Source: JAJFKB01 sp965230515 (GTDB lineage: Bacteria > Pseudomonadota > Gammaproteobacteria > Pseudomonadales > IMCC2047). Taken from it: DNA of 64,000 nucleotides. Positions 1 through 8,994 of the stretch are shown in pieces. Location of the stretch: contig OZ246007.1 in the NCBI GenBank assembly GCA_965230515.1, forward strand, positions 2,604,001-2,668,000, read 5' to 3'. Within the stretch, counting starts at the first letter, position 1; the number at the start of each line of letters is the position of its first letter. The notes beneath the pieces are model-generated. The model had not been told where the DNA came from. It searched no databases and saw nothing but the letters and a program-made list of their open reading frames with translations. Position numbers and translations under genes: made by a program.

Positions 1-260
1 AAGCGGTAGAGCTCTCCGAAAATATCGGTTTGATTGACGGCGCCAGCGAAGCGATTGTGATTGGCGGCGCCCAGATTTATGAACTGTCGCTGCCTCTGGT
101 GGATCGAATTTACCTGACGGAAGTGCATGCCGAGGTGCATGGTGATAGCTATTTCCCCGCTTTTGATCGTGGCGATTGGCAGGAGGTAGGGCGTGAGACT
201 TTTTATGCCGAAGATGAAAATCCCTATGACTATAGCTTTGTCGTTCTAGATCGGCTTTGA
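1..260 (+). CDS. folA: Dihydrofolate reductase, C-terminal part (truncated by window edge)
   Basis: The reading frame is open from the first bases of the window and ends at TGA 258-260, so the start lies upstream. The visible 85 residues have the C-terminal DHFR pattern: a glycine-rich IGGAQIYE segment, then LPLVDRIYLTEVHAEVHGDSYFP and a closing beta strand YDYSFVVLDR. In the family the GG and Y of this region contact NADPH, and the enzyme makes tetrahydrofolate. The N-terminal folate-binding half is not in the window. A TTG at 30 is an internal Leu codon, not a start. Confidence 0.9.
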   Translation, partial: AVELSENIGLIDGASEAIVIGGAQIYELSLPLVDRIYLTEVHAEVHGDSYFPAFDRGDWQEVGRETFYAEDENPYDYSFVVLDRL

Positions 261-370
261 GTCCCCTGCTGAGCGGTTGAAGTAGACTGAACATTAGTGG
301 TTGAAGACTGTCTCAGGCTGAGAGGCAAGGAAACATGGGCCTGTTGAAGCGCAACAACAAGGGAGTTGCA

Positions 371-901
371 ATGAAATTTCTTAAGTATCTGTTCTCGATT
401 ATCACTGTTGTTGTGGTAATTGGTTTACTGCTGCCGTCACATACCCACGTAGAGCGGTCAGTGATAATTCAGGCGCCAGCGAACGCTGTTTTTCCTTATA
501 TCAATAACTTTAGCCAATTTAACAAATGGTCCCCCTGGGCCCGCAAGGATCCCAATACGACCTATGAATTTTCTGGCCCCGAGTCGGGTGTTAACAGTGA
601 GATGAGTTGGCAGAGTGAGCACCCTGAGGTGGGGATCGGGTCGCAAAAAATTATTGCCTCAAGGCCCTATCAATCTGTCCAGGTTTTTCTCGATTTCGGG
701 GGAAAAGGGGAGGCGCAGGCAAGCTACCAATTGGAACAGGTCAGTAGCGGAACCAAAATAACCTGGTCATTGGATATGGATCATGGGTGGGACCTGTTAG
801 GCCGAATTTTCGGGCTGATGATGGATGGTATGGTGGGGCCCGATTATGAAGCGGGCTTGAGTAACCTTAAGCAAGTTGCGGAAGCAGATACGGCAGGGTA
901 A
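371..901 (+). CDS. Membrane-anchored SRPBCC (polyketide cyclase-like) family protein
   Basis: 176 residues. An N-terminal hydrophobic segment (residues about 5-22, LFSIITVVVVIGLLLP) is followed by a START/SRPBCC-like fold: HVERSVIIQAPANAVFPYINNF, a typical first strand and helix, then FNKWSPW and later strands. ATG 371 is chosen because GGGAG lies 7 bases upstream; a possible upstream in-frame ATG at 335 would add 12 polar residues before the membrane segment. Members of this family bind hydrophobic ligands in a helix-grip cavity; the ligand here is unknown. It stands alone between folA and a small secreted protein gene. Confidence 0.75.
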   Translation: MKFLKYLFSIITVVVVIGLLLPSHTHVERSVIIQAPANAVFPYINNFSQFNKWSPWARKDPNTTYEFSGPESGVNSEMSWQSEHPEVGIGSQKIIASRPYQSVQVFLDFGGKGEAQASYQLEQVSSGTKITWSLDMDHGWDLLGRIFGLMMDGMVGPDYEAGLSNLKQVAEADTAG

Positions 902-980
902 CCTGACTGTTTCGGCAAATGTGTCAAATTCAGCAATCGCTGATATCGAAAGTAAATATGAATAAAAAGGATGAATTCAA

Positions 981-1376
981 ATGAAAAAACTGTTTTTGTT
1001 AATTGCCCTGCTGCCATTAATGCCAGCGCTTGGTATTGCCCAGCAACCGACTGGAATGAGTCAGGAACAGATGATGCAGATGATGCAAAACGCCCAGCGT
1101 ATGCAGGAGTGTATGTCCCGGGTTAACCAGCAGGCCTTGATGGAGATCGGTCAGCGAGCCAAAGGGATGGAGTCTGAAGTGAAGGCGCTTTGCCAGGCTG
1201 GCAAGCGAAGGCAGGCTGAAAAGACGGCGATCGCTTTTGGTCTGGAAATCTCGAACGATGAGAATGTGAAAATGGCCAGGGAGTGTGGTGAAATGATGCG
1301 CGGTAGCATGCCCGATATGAAATACCCCACCAGCGAAGAGGATTTTAAGGATCGCAATATTTGCGATGGTTATTAA
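981..1376 (+). CDS. Small secreted Met/Gln-rich protein of unknown function
   Basis: 131 residues, not recognised as a named family. A clear Sec signal peptide (KK, then a LFLLIALLPLMPALG core, cleavage near AQQ) leads into a Met- and Gln-rich helical segment with repeated QMMQMMQNAQRMQE, then KGMESEVKALCQAGKRRQAEKTAI and a C-terminal segment with CGEMM and ICDGY. Four cysteines are present in the mature chain (ECMS, ALCQ, ECGE, ICDG), compatible with two disulphides in the periplasm. RBS GGATG sits before ATG 981. Function cannot be stated. Confidence 0.65.
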   Translation: MKKLFLLIALLPLMPALGIAQQPTGMSQEQMMQMMQNAQRMQECMSRVNQQALMEIGQRAKGMESEVKALCQAGKRRQAEKTAIAFGLEISNDENVKMARECGEMMRGSMPDMKYPTSEEDFKDRNICDGY

Positions 1377-1411
1377 CATCGGAATCCGTTGGGCATCAGT
1401 GAAGGTGATGA

Positions 1412-2149
1412 GTGCGTAGCATTCAATCCATTGTCGTGCTGACAGGAGCCGGGGTGTCTGCTGAATCCGGCATCAAGACCTTTCGGGATGCCGATGGTCT
1501 TTGGGAGCAGCATCGAATTGAGGATGTAGCGTCTCCTGAAGGTTTCGCGGCAAACCCCGAGTTGGTTCATAACTTTTATAACCTGCGTCGCCGGCAATTG
1601 GTTAACGATGTAGAACCCAATTCAGCTCATCTGGCACTGGCTGAACTGGAGAACCGTTTTAACGGAAGTTACCTGCTGGTTACGCAGAATATTGATGATC
1701 TCCATGAGCGAGCGGGATCCGAAAAAGTGCTCCATATGCACGGAGAGCTGTTAAAAATCCGTTGTCAGATCAGTGGCAAGGTTTACCCGTGGCGGGAAGA
1801 TTTGACCGTACAGGAGCAATGTGATTGTTGTGGAAAACAGGGGCAATTGCGACCTCATGTGGTCTGGTTTGGTGAGATGCCGCTGGAGATGGAGCGAATT
1901 AATCAAGCCCTGTCAGAAGCGGATCTGTTTGTCGCTATCGGAACCTCGGGCAACGTTTACCCTGCAGCAGGATTTGTATCGGTGGCGGCACGGTCGGGTG
2001 CGCATACCCTGGAGATTAACCTGGAACCCTCCTCAGTACAGTCGGCGTTTCAGGATCATGTTTACGGGCCAGCAGGCGAGCGGGTACCGGAGTTTGTTGA
2101 AAGATTACTACGATCAAACCAAGTGGGTGAATGTGGAGAAGCTTTATGA
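1412..2149 (+). CDS. cobB: NAD-dependent protein deacylase, sirtuin CobB
   Basis: 245 residues, usual size for bacterial class III sirtuins. Visible motifs in order: NAD-binding GAGVSAESGI near residue 11, TQNIDDLHERAG, the catalytic histidine in LHMHGEL, a short zinc module with CDCCG, and LRPHVVWFGEMPL. YNLRRR contains the Tyr-x-x-Arg pair that in SIRT5/CobB binds succinyl-lysine, so desuccinylase as well as deacetylase activity is plausible. GTG 1412 is the start because GAAGGTGATG precedes it and the ATG at 1408 is closed by a stop at once. The end overlaps the M48 gene by ATGA, so the two are translationally coupled. Confidence 0.9.
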   Translation: MRSIQSIVVLTGAGVSAESGIKTFRDADGLWEQHRIEDVASPEGFAANPELVHNFYNLRRRQLVNDVEPNSAHLALAELENRFNGSYLLVTQNIDDLHERAGSEKVLHMHGELLKIRCQISGKVYPWREDLTVQEQCDCCGKQGQLRPHVVWFGEMPLEMERINQALSEADLFVAIGTSGNVYPAAGFVSVAARSGAHTLEINLEPSSVQSAFQDHVYGPAGERVPEFVERLLRSNQVGECGEAL

Positions 2150-3348
2150 ATGCAGAAATGATCCGTTGTGCCAATGATCTGAAGCTTTACAACCGTCTGC
2201 TTGAGGAGCAGGAAGTTAAGCAGGTCAGGGAGTGGATAGGGCGAAAGGAGGAGAAAGGGCCGCTCGGTACTCGCAGACATCTGCTTTCCACCTCTGTTCG
2301 TTTAAGTCGCAGCATGGCTCCCGGGCTCCATCAAATGGCTGATCACTGTGGTGAAAGACTTGGCCTGAGTATTCCTCTGGAGCTCTATGCCTATTCAAGT
2401 CCGCAGTTTAATGCCGCTTGTTTTAAGCCGGAGGAGGGTAGACTGTTTATTATGTTTTCCTCCAGTTTGCTGGAAGCCTTTTCAGAAAAGGAGTTGCTGT
2501 TTGTAATGGGCCATGAGCTGGGACATCATGTATATCAGCACCATGATATTCCGGTTGGCTATTTGCTTCGAGGTAAGGAACGCCCCAGAGCAAGTTTGGC
2601 ACTGGAGCTGTTTGCCTGGTCACGCTATGCAGAGATTTCCGCCGATCGAGCGGGCGCTTTCTGTTCCGAAGACCTTGATGCTATCGCGCGGGCGTTGTTT
2701 AAGCTGGCATCTGGGTTGACCAGCGATAAGGTGGTTTCATTCAGCTTGAATGATTTTCTACAGCAGCTTGACGATATGATGGCAGAGGACGCAGAACCCG
2801 GTCAGGGAGCACCTATGCAGGACTGGTTTTCAACCCACCCCTTTAGTCCGTTGCGCGTTAAAGCGCTTAAACTCTTTGATGAGAGCGATATGCTGCGTGA
2901 CGGTGACGCGGGGAAAGTAGAGCTGGAGATGAAGGTGCAGGGCATCATGAGTTTGATGGAGCCCAACTACATGGATGCACGGACCGAGACTGCAGAAACG
3001 ATGCGGCGGCTGCTGTTTGCCGGTGCAGTGGCTGTTGCGGATGAACTGGATGGTATCAGTGAAAATGAGCTGTCGGTGTTGAAAAGTTTCTTTGGTGATG
3101 GGTTTTCGGTCGATAATCTAAACATTCGCAAAATACACAGAGAATTGCCAAATCGGATCGAAGCCACTCGGGAACACGCCAGTATGACACAACGCATGCA
3201 GGTGCTGAGAGACCTTTGTCTGGTAGCAAAGGCGGATAGTGATACCTCTGAGGCGGAAATAAATGTTATCAGGAATATTGCCAAAGGACTGGAGGTGCCC
3301 TGTGGTTTTGTCTTTCAGTGCATGGAAGAGAGTGTGGAACTGGATTAG
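2146..3348 (+). CDS. M48 family metallopeptidase with TerB-like C-terminal domain
   Basis: 400 residues. Residues about 75-260 are an M48 zinc peptidase: HELGHH with the first zinc His near residue 123, and the downstream EISADRAGAF motif supplying the third ligand (Glu) of the family. No transmembrane helix is seen, so a cytoplasmic location is likely, unlike HtpX. The last 130 residues (AGAVAVADELDGISENELSVLKSFFGDGF to AKADSDTSEAEINVIRNIAKGL) have the alternating acidic pattern of TerB-like helical domains. ATG 2146 overlaps the cobB stop. The substrate is unknown. Confidence 0.8.
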   Translation: MNAEMIRCANDLKLYNRLLEEQEVKQVREWIGRKEEKGPLGTRRHLLSTSVRLSRSMAPGLHQMADHCGERLGLSIPLELYAYSSPQFNAACFKPEEGRLFIMFSSSLLEAFSEKELLFVMGHELGHHVYQHHDIPVGYLLRGKERPRASLALELFAWSRYAEISADRAGAFCSEDLDAIARALFKLASGLTSDKVVSFSLNDFLQQLDDMMAEDAEPGQGAPMQDWFSTHPFSPLRVKALKLFDESDMLRDGDAGKVELEMKVQGIMSLMEPNYMDARTETAETMRRLLFAGAVAVADELDGISENELSVLKSFFGDGFSVDNLNIRKIHRELPNRIEATREHASMTQRMQVLRDLCLVAKADSDTSEAEINVIRNIAKGLEVPCGFVFQCMEESVELD

Positions 3349-3381
3349 TGTGGTTTCTGGTGGACTCCGCAGAGGCTTGAC

Positions 3382-3795
3382 GTGTTTACGGTAAAACCGG
3401 GGCTGGTTCTCTCCGACGATGAGATTGAACTGGTTGCGATTCGTGCTCAGGGGGCGGGTGGGCAGAACGTTAATAAAGTCTCGTCGGCCATCCATCTGCG
3501 CTTTGATATACACGCATCTTCTCTTCCGGACAGTATCAAGCAAAAATTATTGCAGGTACGGGACCAGCGCATTAACAGCGATGGTGTCATTGTTATAAAA
3601 GCGCAGCGCTTTCGCACACAGGAAAAGAATCGCGAAGATGCACTACAGCGACTAAAGGGTATTTTGCTGGCAGCCACGGTCACTCAAAAAAAACGTCGCG
3701 CAACCAAGCCCAGCAAGTCATCACAGAAAAAGCGGATGGATAGTAAAACCAGGCGTGGCCGCACCAAATCATTACGTGGAAAGGTCGTTGACTGA
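3382..3795 (+). CDS. arfB: Alternative ribosome-rescue factor ArfB (peptidyl-tRNA hydrolase, YaeJ)
   Basis: 137 residues, matching the family length of about 140. The GGQ catalytic motif sits at residues 26-28 in AQGAGGQNVNKVSSAIHLR, the hallmark of RF1-type hydrolases without codon-recognition domains. The C-terminal tail is strongly basic (KKRRATKPSKSSQKKR, then TRRGRTK); in the family this tail enters the mRNA channel of stalled ribosomes. GTG 3382 fits the family start; there is no upstream ATG. It releases peptides from non-stop ribosomes. It converges on the sulfatase gene with only about 50 bases between them. Confidence 0.92.
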   Translation: MFTVKPGLVLSDDEIELVAIRAQGAGGQNVNKVSSAIHLRFDIHASSLPDSIKQKLLQVRDQRINSDGVIVIKAQRFRTQEKNREDALQRLKGILLAATVTQKKRRATKPSKSSQKKRMDSKTRRGRTKSLRGKVVD

Positions 3796-3849
3796 TCCAC
3801 AGCAGACATATATTTTCCTGAAAATTCATGCCGCCAAAATGTTTGGGTT

Positions 3850-6372
3850 TTAGTATTCTAGTTCAGCTGCGTAGCCATCGTTGCTGATAGCAAAAACTCG
3901 AGGATTGTGTTGCTCGAGGTTCTGAAAAAGTGTTGTTGGCAGCACGAAATGAAATCCCGCAAGTGCCCCTTTGGCCTGATATTTAGTAGATTGACCTCTG
4001 CGCATGTGAGTGTTACCGACATGGATGAAACGGTTGTTATGAAACACCACCAACTCTTTTACGGCTGTCTTGTTCGCAATGTCCAGCGCCCAGCCGAATA
4101 GTTCAACTGAACCGTCACCCTGCTGAAATAATTCCAGCTTACCTTTGAGTCGGTTTTTTACGATAGGGAACTGTTGGTCCGGGTTTAATTGCTGTAATAA
4201 TGCTTTATCACCGGAATTCTCAAGCCTGTAACTGGGTATCGTGTGAAGCGAAGCTTCTTGAGCAAGGAGTTGGGTTTTCCGGTTTGAATCTTCTTTGATT
4301 AAATACAGCTGCATTCTGTTTTTTCCCTGTATGAAGAACTGTTCAGGAAGCATTGCTGAAAACCGGTTAGCTCCATTTTCGTCACGATATACGCGGGTAA
4401 CAGCTCCGATCTTATCGTTAATTGCAATTGCAATGCGCCACTGCTGCTTTTGTTCGGGTGCAGAAACAAGTGTGCCACGAACCCGTGCGGGAATGAATCC
4501 GCTATCCAAATCTACATTTTGATACAAAGAGCCATCTTTCAATGTGGCTTTGAAATCAGGCATGCTGGTAACCTTGAATAGACTAATATCCTGCCCGAAA
4601 AACTGGTTGTTCTTTCCAAATCTATAAACAGTGGTTGGATCTTTGCTGTTCGAAAAATGATCAAGCTTCCAGCCCAATGTCTTATACATCTCTGAAAATT
4701 CTGTTTGGGTCTGGTGTTTCCTAAAGTGACGGTAGCCATAGTAAGCAGTTTTCATTGGGCGATGAGTATCGGCTACCAGCCAATCACTGATTAGTGGTTG
4801 GCCATCAAATGTATATTTGGTTTTTATGCCGGTTTCTTGAAGGATTGTGGGTAATATATCAATGGTTTCAGTGTTTTGGTCAGAGATAACACTCTCTTTC
4901 TGAAACGGCTTTTTAATGAAAAGTGGTACAGGTAATATATCGCGATTCAAATTGTCCGCAGGGGGAGGCCCTCGCCGAGCGCTATCGGTGCGGAAACTGA
5001 CACCATGATCGGCGGTAATCACGATCAGCGATTGATCATAGAGGCCCTCTTTCTTTAACTGGTTTACCAGGTTTCCCAGTAGAGTATCAGCGGCCATCAA
5101 CTGAAGAAGAAACCGCTGATAGGCTTGGGTGACAAGCTCTTCGTCGTTGTTCCAGCGCTCGTTACGGAAATTAAGTCCGGGAATATCCCAGCCGCCTTGG
5201 TAGCTCTTGCCAGAAGGTAGATATTGATAGGGCACATGTGGGAAGTTCATGTGAATAAAGTTCAGGCTGGGTTTTCTGGTGGGCTTGATCGAATTGATAA
5301 AAGCCTGAATCTGTTGCCATCGACCACCATAGGCGTGACGTTGTGTTTTGTTTCCAGTTTGCGGTGCGTCAGACTGCCAAAAGTCGCCCCAGGATTGGTT
5401 GATGCTGGGTAGACTTTCGCTCATCTTAGATGGCAATAGTAAATGTAGATAAACCAGAGAGGCGTCCGACAGTAGCATTTGCAATCGTTCATTGAGTGAC
5501 TTAAGGCGCTCTGGTGAAATCGCACACTGATCTTTGGGACATAATCGAGTGGGCCCCTCATAGACATTCATAGCGTATTTTTGCCCCAGAAGGGTAAATA
5601 AATTTTGAGGATAGTTTTTCAGGGAAGGTGATTGAAATTTTTTCGGATAGTTGCCGGATAAAATCGCCGGGACCGCAAGTTTGGTGCTGGTGGCGACGGT
5701 AGTGCTATTGCGAAACCAGAATGCATTTTCGCTAAAAGCCTTGAAATGGGGAAAAAGATTCCCGTCAACCAGGTGATTGCTATCCATAAGGCCAGTGAGT
5801 GCCAATTCGTCGAAAAGCAGGAAAACTACCGGTGGTGAATTGTCTAGAGTATGAGAGAGATCAGTTTTTTGGTGATGGTTGACGTCCGGGTTGCTCATAT
5901 CCCCCAGTGGGCTACGCCAAACAAATATTAATGGCACAGCAATCAGGGAAACTGATAAAAAAGAGGCAAATCGTTGTATGAAAAGTAGGCGATGATAAGC
6001 GATGGTTAGGGCGGTTCCAAGCAACAATGCAATAGCAATACAGGTAACGGGATACTTATCCAGACCGGCATTTTTGAGGACCGGCAACAAAAGCAGACTT
6101 GTCAGGATAGCGAGTATTGTGCGGTGTAGGAATACACCGGAAACCTTATGCATTCGATGTAAGGCTAATGTGGTCAACGCGACTAACAGTGGCAAGATCC
6201 AGCTTAAAAGGGCGGGAAGTAACAGCAGGTCGATTAGCTCAATGTCCCGGCCGATAAAAAAGTCAGCATTCTGGCCGAGTAACTCCAGAGTGGGTTGTGC
6301 TATGGCTAATACGCATAGGGTGGTCAAGTGCAAAAGTTGCCAATAAAAACGGTCCCTGTCTACCAACGTCAT
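3850..6372 (-). CDS. Membrane-anchored sulfatase/alkaline phosphatase-superfamily protein
   Basis: 840 residues. Five hydrophobic helices lie in about the first 155 residues, then a large exported domain. It begins PPVVFLLFDELAL (metal-binding Asp), continues with STKLAVPAILSG, the position of the nucleophile Thr/Ser in LTA-synthase and phosphoethanolamine-transferase relatives, then FPHVPYQYLPSG and IVITADHGVSF (Asp-His metal ligands). About 250 residues of beta-rich sequence follow, not recognised. This arrangement suggests a periplasmic hydrolase or transferase acting on lipid or envelope glycan head groups. RBS GAGGGAA precedes the ATG. A specific substrate cannot be assigned. Confidence 0.8.
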   Translation of the reverse strand: MTLVDRDRFYWQLLHLTTLCVLAIAQPTLELLGQNADFFIGRDIELIDLLLLPALLSWILPLLVALTTLALHRMHKVSGVFLHRTILAILTSLLLLPVLKNAGLDKYPVTCIAIALLLGTALTIAYHRLLFIQRFASFLSVSLIAVPLIFVWRSPLGDMSNPDVNHHQKTDLSHTLDNSPPVVFLLFDELALTGLMDSNHLVDGNLFPHFKAFSENAFWFRNSTTVATSTKLAVPAILSGNYPKKFQSPSLKNYPQNLFTLLGQKYAMNVYEGPTRLCPKDQCAISPERLKSLNERLQMLLSDASLVYLHLLLPSKMSESLPSINQSWGDFWQSDAPQTGNKTQRHAYGGRWQQIQAFINSIKPTRKPSLNFIHMNFPHVPYQYLPSGKSYQGGWDIPGLNFRNERWNNDEELVTQAYQRFLLQLMAADTLLGNLVNQLKKEGLYDQSLIVITADHGVSFRTDSARRGPPPADNLNRDILPVPLFIKKPFQKESVISDQNTETIDILPTILQETGIKTKYTFDGQPLISDWLVADTHRPMKTAYYGYRHFRKHQTQTEFSEMYKTLGWKLDHFSNSKDPTTVYRFGKNNQFFGQDISLFKVTSMPDFKATLKDGSLYQNVDLDSGFIPARVRGTLVSAPEQKQQWRIAIAINDKIGAVTRVYRDENGANRFSAMLPEQFFIQGKNRMQLYLIKEDSNRKTQLLAQEASLHTIPSYRLENSGDKALLQQLNPDQQFPIVKNRLKGKLELFQQGDGSVELFGWALDIANKTAVKELVVFHNNRFIHVGNTHMRRGQSTKYQAKGALAGFHFVLPTTLFQNLEQHNPRVFAISNDGYAAELEY

Positions 6373-6624
6373 TATTCATTCCCTCAAATACTGATTATGC
6401 TATTTTTTAGCGATTGCAAGCCTAGCCTGTTCGCCAGCGAAAATAAAGTATAGTGGTTAAAGATGAACAGTGACTTAACGAGGTCAAAACAGGACAGTTT
6501 AATCAATTGGTCCAATTGATTGCCAGATGTTGCCTTTAAACGACCTATACCATTCGTGCTGCATTTCCACTGCACAATGATCAAAAGAGCTATATGATAG
6601 GCGCTTTTAATCAGGGGGCATCTC

Positions 6625-8793
6625 ATGTCCAATACAATGAGCCAACAACAGGCGTGGCTGGCCACCTGCCCTAAAGGTCTGGAAGCGTTGCTTGCTGATG
6701 AGCTCTCTGCGCTGGGTGCAGAGCAGGTCAAACAAACGGTTGCTGCTGTACACTTTTGTGGTCCGCTGGAGACCGCTTATAAAGCCTGCCTTTGGTCGCG
6801 GCTGGCAAATCGTGTTTTATTGCCGCTAACCCGGTTTGAACTGCATAGTGCTGATGATATTTATACCCACTGTCTGGAAGTTTCCTGGGAAGACCATCTG
6901 TCAGCCAGTGATAGTATTATGGTCGATTTTATAGGTACTTCACGGTTTGTCGACCACACTACATTTGGCGCGCAACGCGTAAAAGATGCAATTGTAGACC
7001 GAATACGCAAAGCAGAGGGCGAACGCCCCAGTGTGGATCTGCAAAATCCTGACCTGAGGTTTCAGGCACGGTTACACAAGGGGGTTGTGACTGTCTCTCT
7101 GGATCTATCAGGAGAGAGTTTGCACCGGCGCAGTTATCGCAGTGAGCAAAGCCGTACATCCATCAAGGAAAATTTGGCGGCAGCGCTTTTATTGAGATCG
7201 GGCTGGCCAGAGTGGGTCAATCAGCAAGCCGCACTGCTTGATCCGTTGTGTGGTGATGCAACCTTGTTAATTGAGGGTGCCATGATGGCTGCGGATATCG
7301 CTCCCGGAGCGTTACGTATTGGCCATCATTATGGCTTTTTGGCCTGGAAGCATCACGATCCGTGTTTGTGGAACAGGTTGAGTCGTGAAGCACAACAAAG
7401 AAAAAGCGATGGTCTGCATCGTCTGAGCCTGGATATTTGCGGCTACAAAAGTAACCCTCATACTGTTCAGCTTGCGCTGCAGAATGTAAAGCTTGCGGGT
7501 CTGGATGCGCATATTCGAATCGCTCACAAACCCTTGCAGCAGTTTGGTAAACCAACTGCGGAGAAGGGTTTGTTGTTGACCAGCCCTCCCTACTTTGAGC
7601 GACCCGGTGAGCAGAAACGTCTTAAACCGATATACACCAAACTGGGTCAGGTATTGCAGAAGAATTTTGGCGGTTGGCGAGCGGCAGTCTTTACCGGCAA
7701 CACTGATATGGCACGTGCCATGGATCTCTCGCCAAGCAAGCAGTATAAGCTGTTTAATGGCGTTATTCCCTGCAAACTGCTGTGCTTTGATGACCTGCGC
7801 TCCAAGTCGGCTTTGATCGAACAGCGCTTAAAAACTGCGCCGCCAGAGCGCGAGCTGAGCGAAGGCGCGCAAATGTTACTCAATCGGCTAAAGAAAAATA
7901 ACCGCAGGCTGAGTAACTGGCTCAAACAGTCTGGTACCAGTTGTTATCGGCTGTATGATGCCGATATTCCCGAGTATGCCGTTGCCATTGATTTTTATGG
8001 GGAAGCGGTACATGTACAGGAATACGCCGCACCACCGTCGATTCCTGAATATCAGGCACGACAACGTTTTATGGAGGTCAGGCAGGCGCTAAAAGCCTAT
8101 CGGCCTACTGCCCAGATCTTTTTCAAGGAGCGTCGCAGACAAAAGGGAAGCAATCAGTACAGTAAGCAGGTGGCTCCAAAATCACACGTCTTTACCGTCC
8201 ACGAGGGGCCGGCGAACCTGGAAGTGAATCTATCGGATTACCTGGACACGGGGCTGTTTCTGGATCACAGGCCAGTGCGTAAAATGATTCGCGAGATGGC
8301 GCAGGATAAGCGCTTTCTCAACCTGTTTTGTTATACCGCGGCGGCATCGATTTATGCCGCACATGGGGGCGCAGCCAAAACACTGAGCATTGATCTGTCC
8401 AATACCTATCTGGATTGGGCGCGGCGAAATTTTGAACTTAATGGTCTGAGTGACAAGCAAAACCCACTGATGCGTGCAGATTGTCTTGAATGGTTGAAAC
8501 GCGGGGTTGGTGAGTTCGACCTGATATTTCTGGATCCGCCAACCTTCTCCAACTCAAAAAAAATGCAGGCGGTGCTCGATGTTCAGCGGGACCATGTAGA
8601 ACTGATACGCGGCGCTATGGCGAAGCTTTCGCCTGAAGGTACGCTGCTGTTCTCCAATAATTTCCGAAAATTCAAGATGGACCCGAACATCAGCAAGGAG
8701 TTTGCGGTCAACAATATCACTGAGCAGACTTTTGATCCGGATTTTCAAAGAAACCAGCGGATTCACAATGTGTGGAAAATTGAGCATCCATAA
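6625..8793 (+). CDS. rlmKL: Bifunctional 23S rRNA methyltransferase RlmKL (m2G2445 and m7G2069)
   Basis: 722 residues, full length for the fused enzyme. The N-terminal THUMP region and RlmL domain are followed by the RlmK domain. In RlmK the SAM site reads LNLFCYTAAASIYAA and DLIFLDPPTFSNS near residue 637, all canonical. In RlmL the usual DPxCGSGT is DPLCGDAT (near 206) and the catalytic NPPYGER is SPPYFER (near 320), so that half deviates. ATG 6625 has AGGGGGC seven bases upstream. It stands alone; a relic of a second rlmKL 3' end is found at 19204-19284. Confidence 0.93.
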   Translation: MSNTMSQQQAWLATCPKGLEALLADELSALGAEQVKQTVAAVHFCGPLETAYKACLWSRLANRVLLPLTRFELHSADDIYTHCLEVSWEDHLSASDSIMVDFIGTSRFVDHTTFGAQRVKDAIVDRIRKAEGERPSVDLQNPDLRFQARLHKGVVTVSLDLSGESLHRRSYRSEQSRTSIKENLAAALLLRSGWPEWVNQQAALLDPLCGDATLLIEGAMMAADIAPGALRIGHHYGFLAWKHHDPCLWNRLSREAQQRKSDGLHRLSLDICGYKSNPHTVQLALQNVKLAGLDAHIRIAHKPLQQFGKPTAEKGLLLTSPPYFERPGEQKRLKPIYTKLGQVLQKNFGGWRAAVFTGNTDMARAMDLSPSKQYKLFNGVIPCKLLCFDDLRSKSALIEQRLKTAPPERELSEGAQMLLNRLKKNNRRLSNWLKQSGTSCYRLYDADIPEYAVAIDFYGEAVHVQEYAAPPSIPEYQARQRFMEVRQALKAYRPTAQIFFKERRRQKGSNQYSKQVAPKSHVFTVHEGPANLEVNLSDYLDTGLFLDHRPVRKMIREMAQDKRFLNLFCYTAAASIYAAHGGAAKTLSIDLSNTYLDWARRNFELNGLSDKQNPLMRADCLEWLKRGVGEFDLIFLDPPTFSNSKKMQAVLDVQRDHVELIRGAMAKLSPEGTLLFSNNFRKFKMDPNISKEFAVNNITEQTFDPDFQRNQRIHNVWKIEHP

Positions 8794-8797
8794 AAGT

Positions 8798-8840
8798 CAG
8801 GGAGCCTCTGAGCAAGTCATGCTTATTCAAAGGCTTCCTG
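8798..8840 (+). terminator. Imperfect hairpin after rlmKL
   Basis: Fourteen-base arms (CAGGGAGCCTCTGA and TCAAAGGCTTCCTG) pair with one wobble and one mismatch around a 15-base loop, just after the rlmKL stop. There is no clear T run, so it may slow or process transcripts rather than terminate them. Confidence 0.35.
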
Positions 8841-8994
8841 GTCAAATCCCCTGAAACTGAAAGTACCCTTTTCCTTCTACCTTCCCGGTTAAATTTATTT
8901 ACTTCTATTTAACCCGATTTCGTGCCACTCCCGTTTACATCATTAGGCGCTGTGAAAAGCAGAACCTGAAAACACTCAATATAAGGAGTTCACG

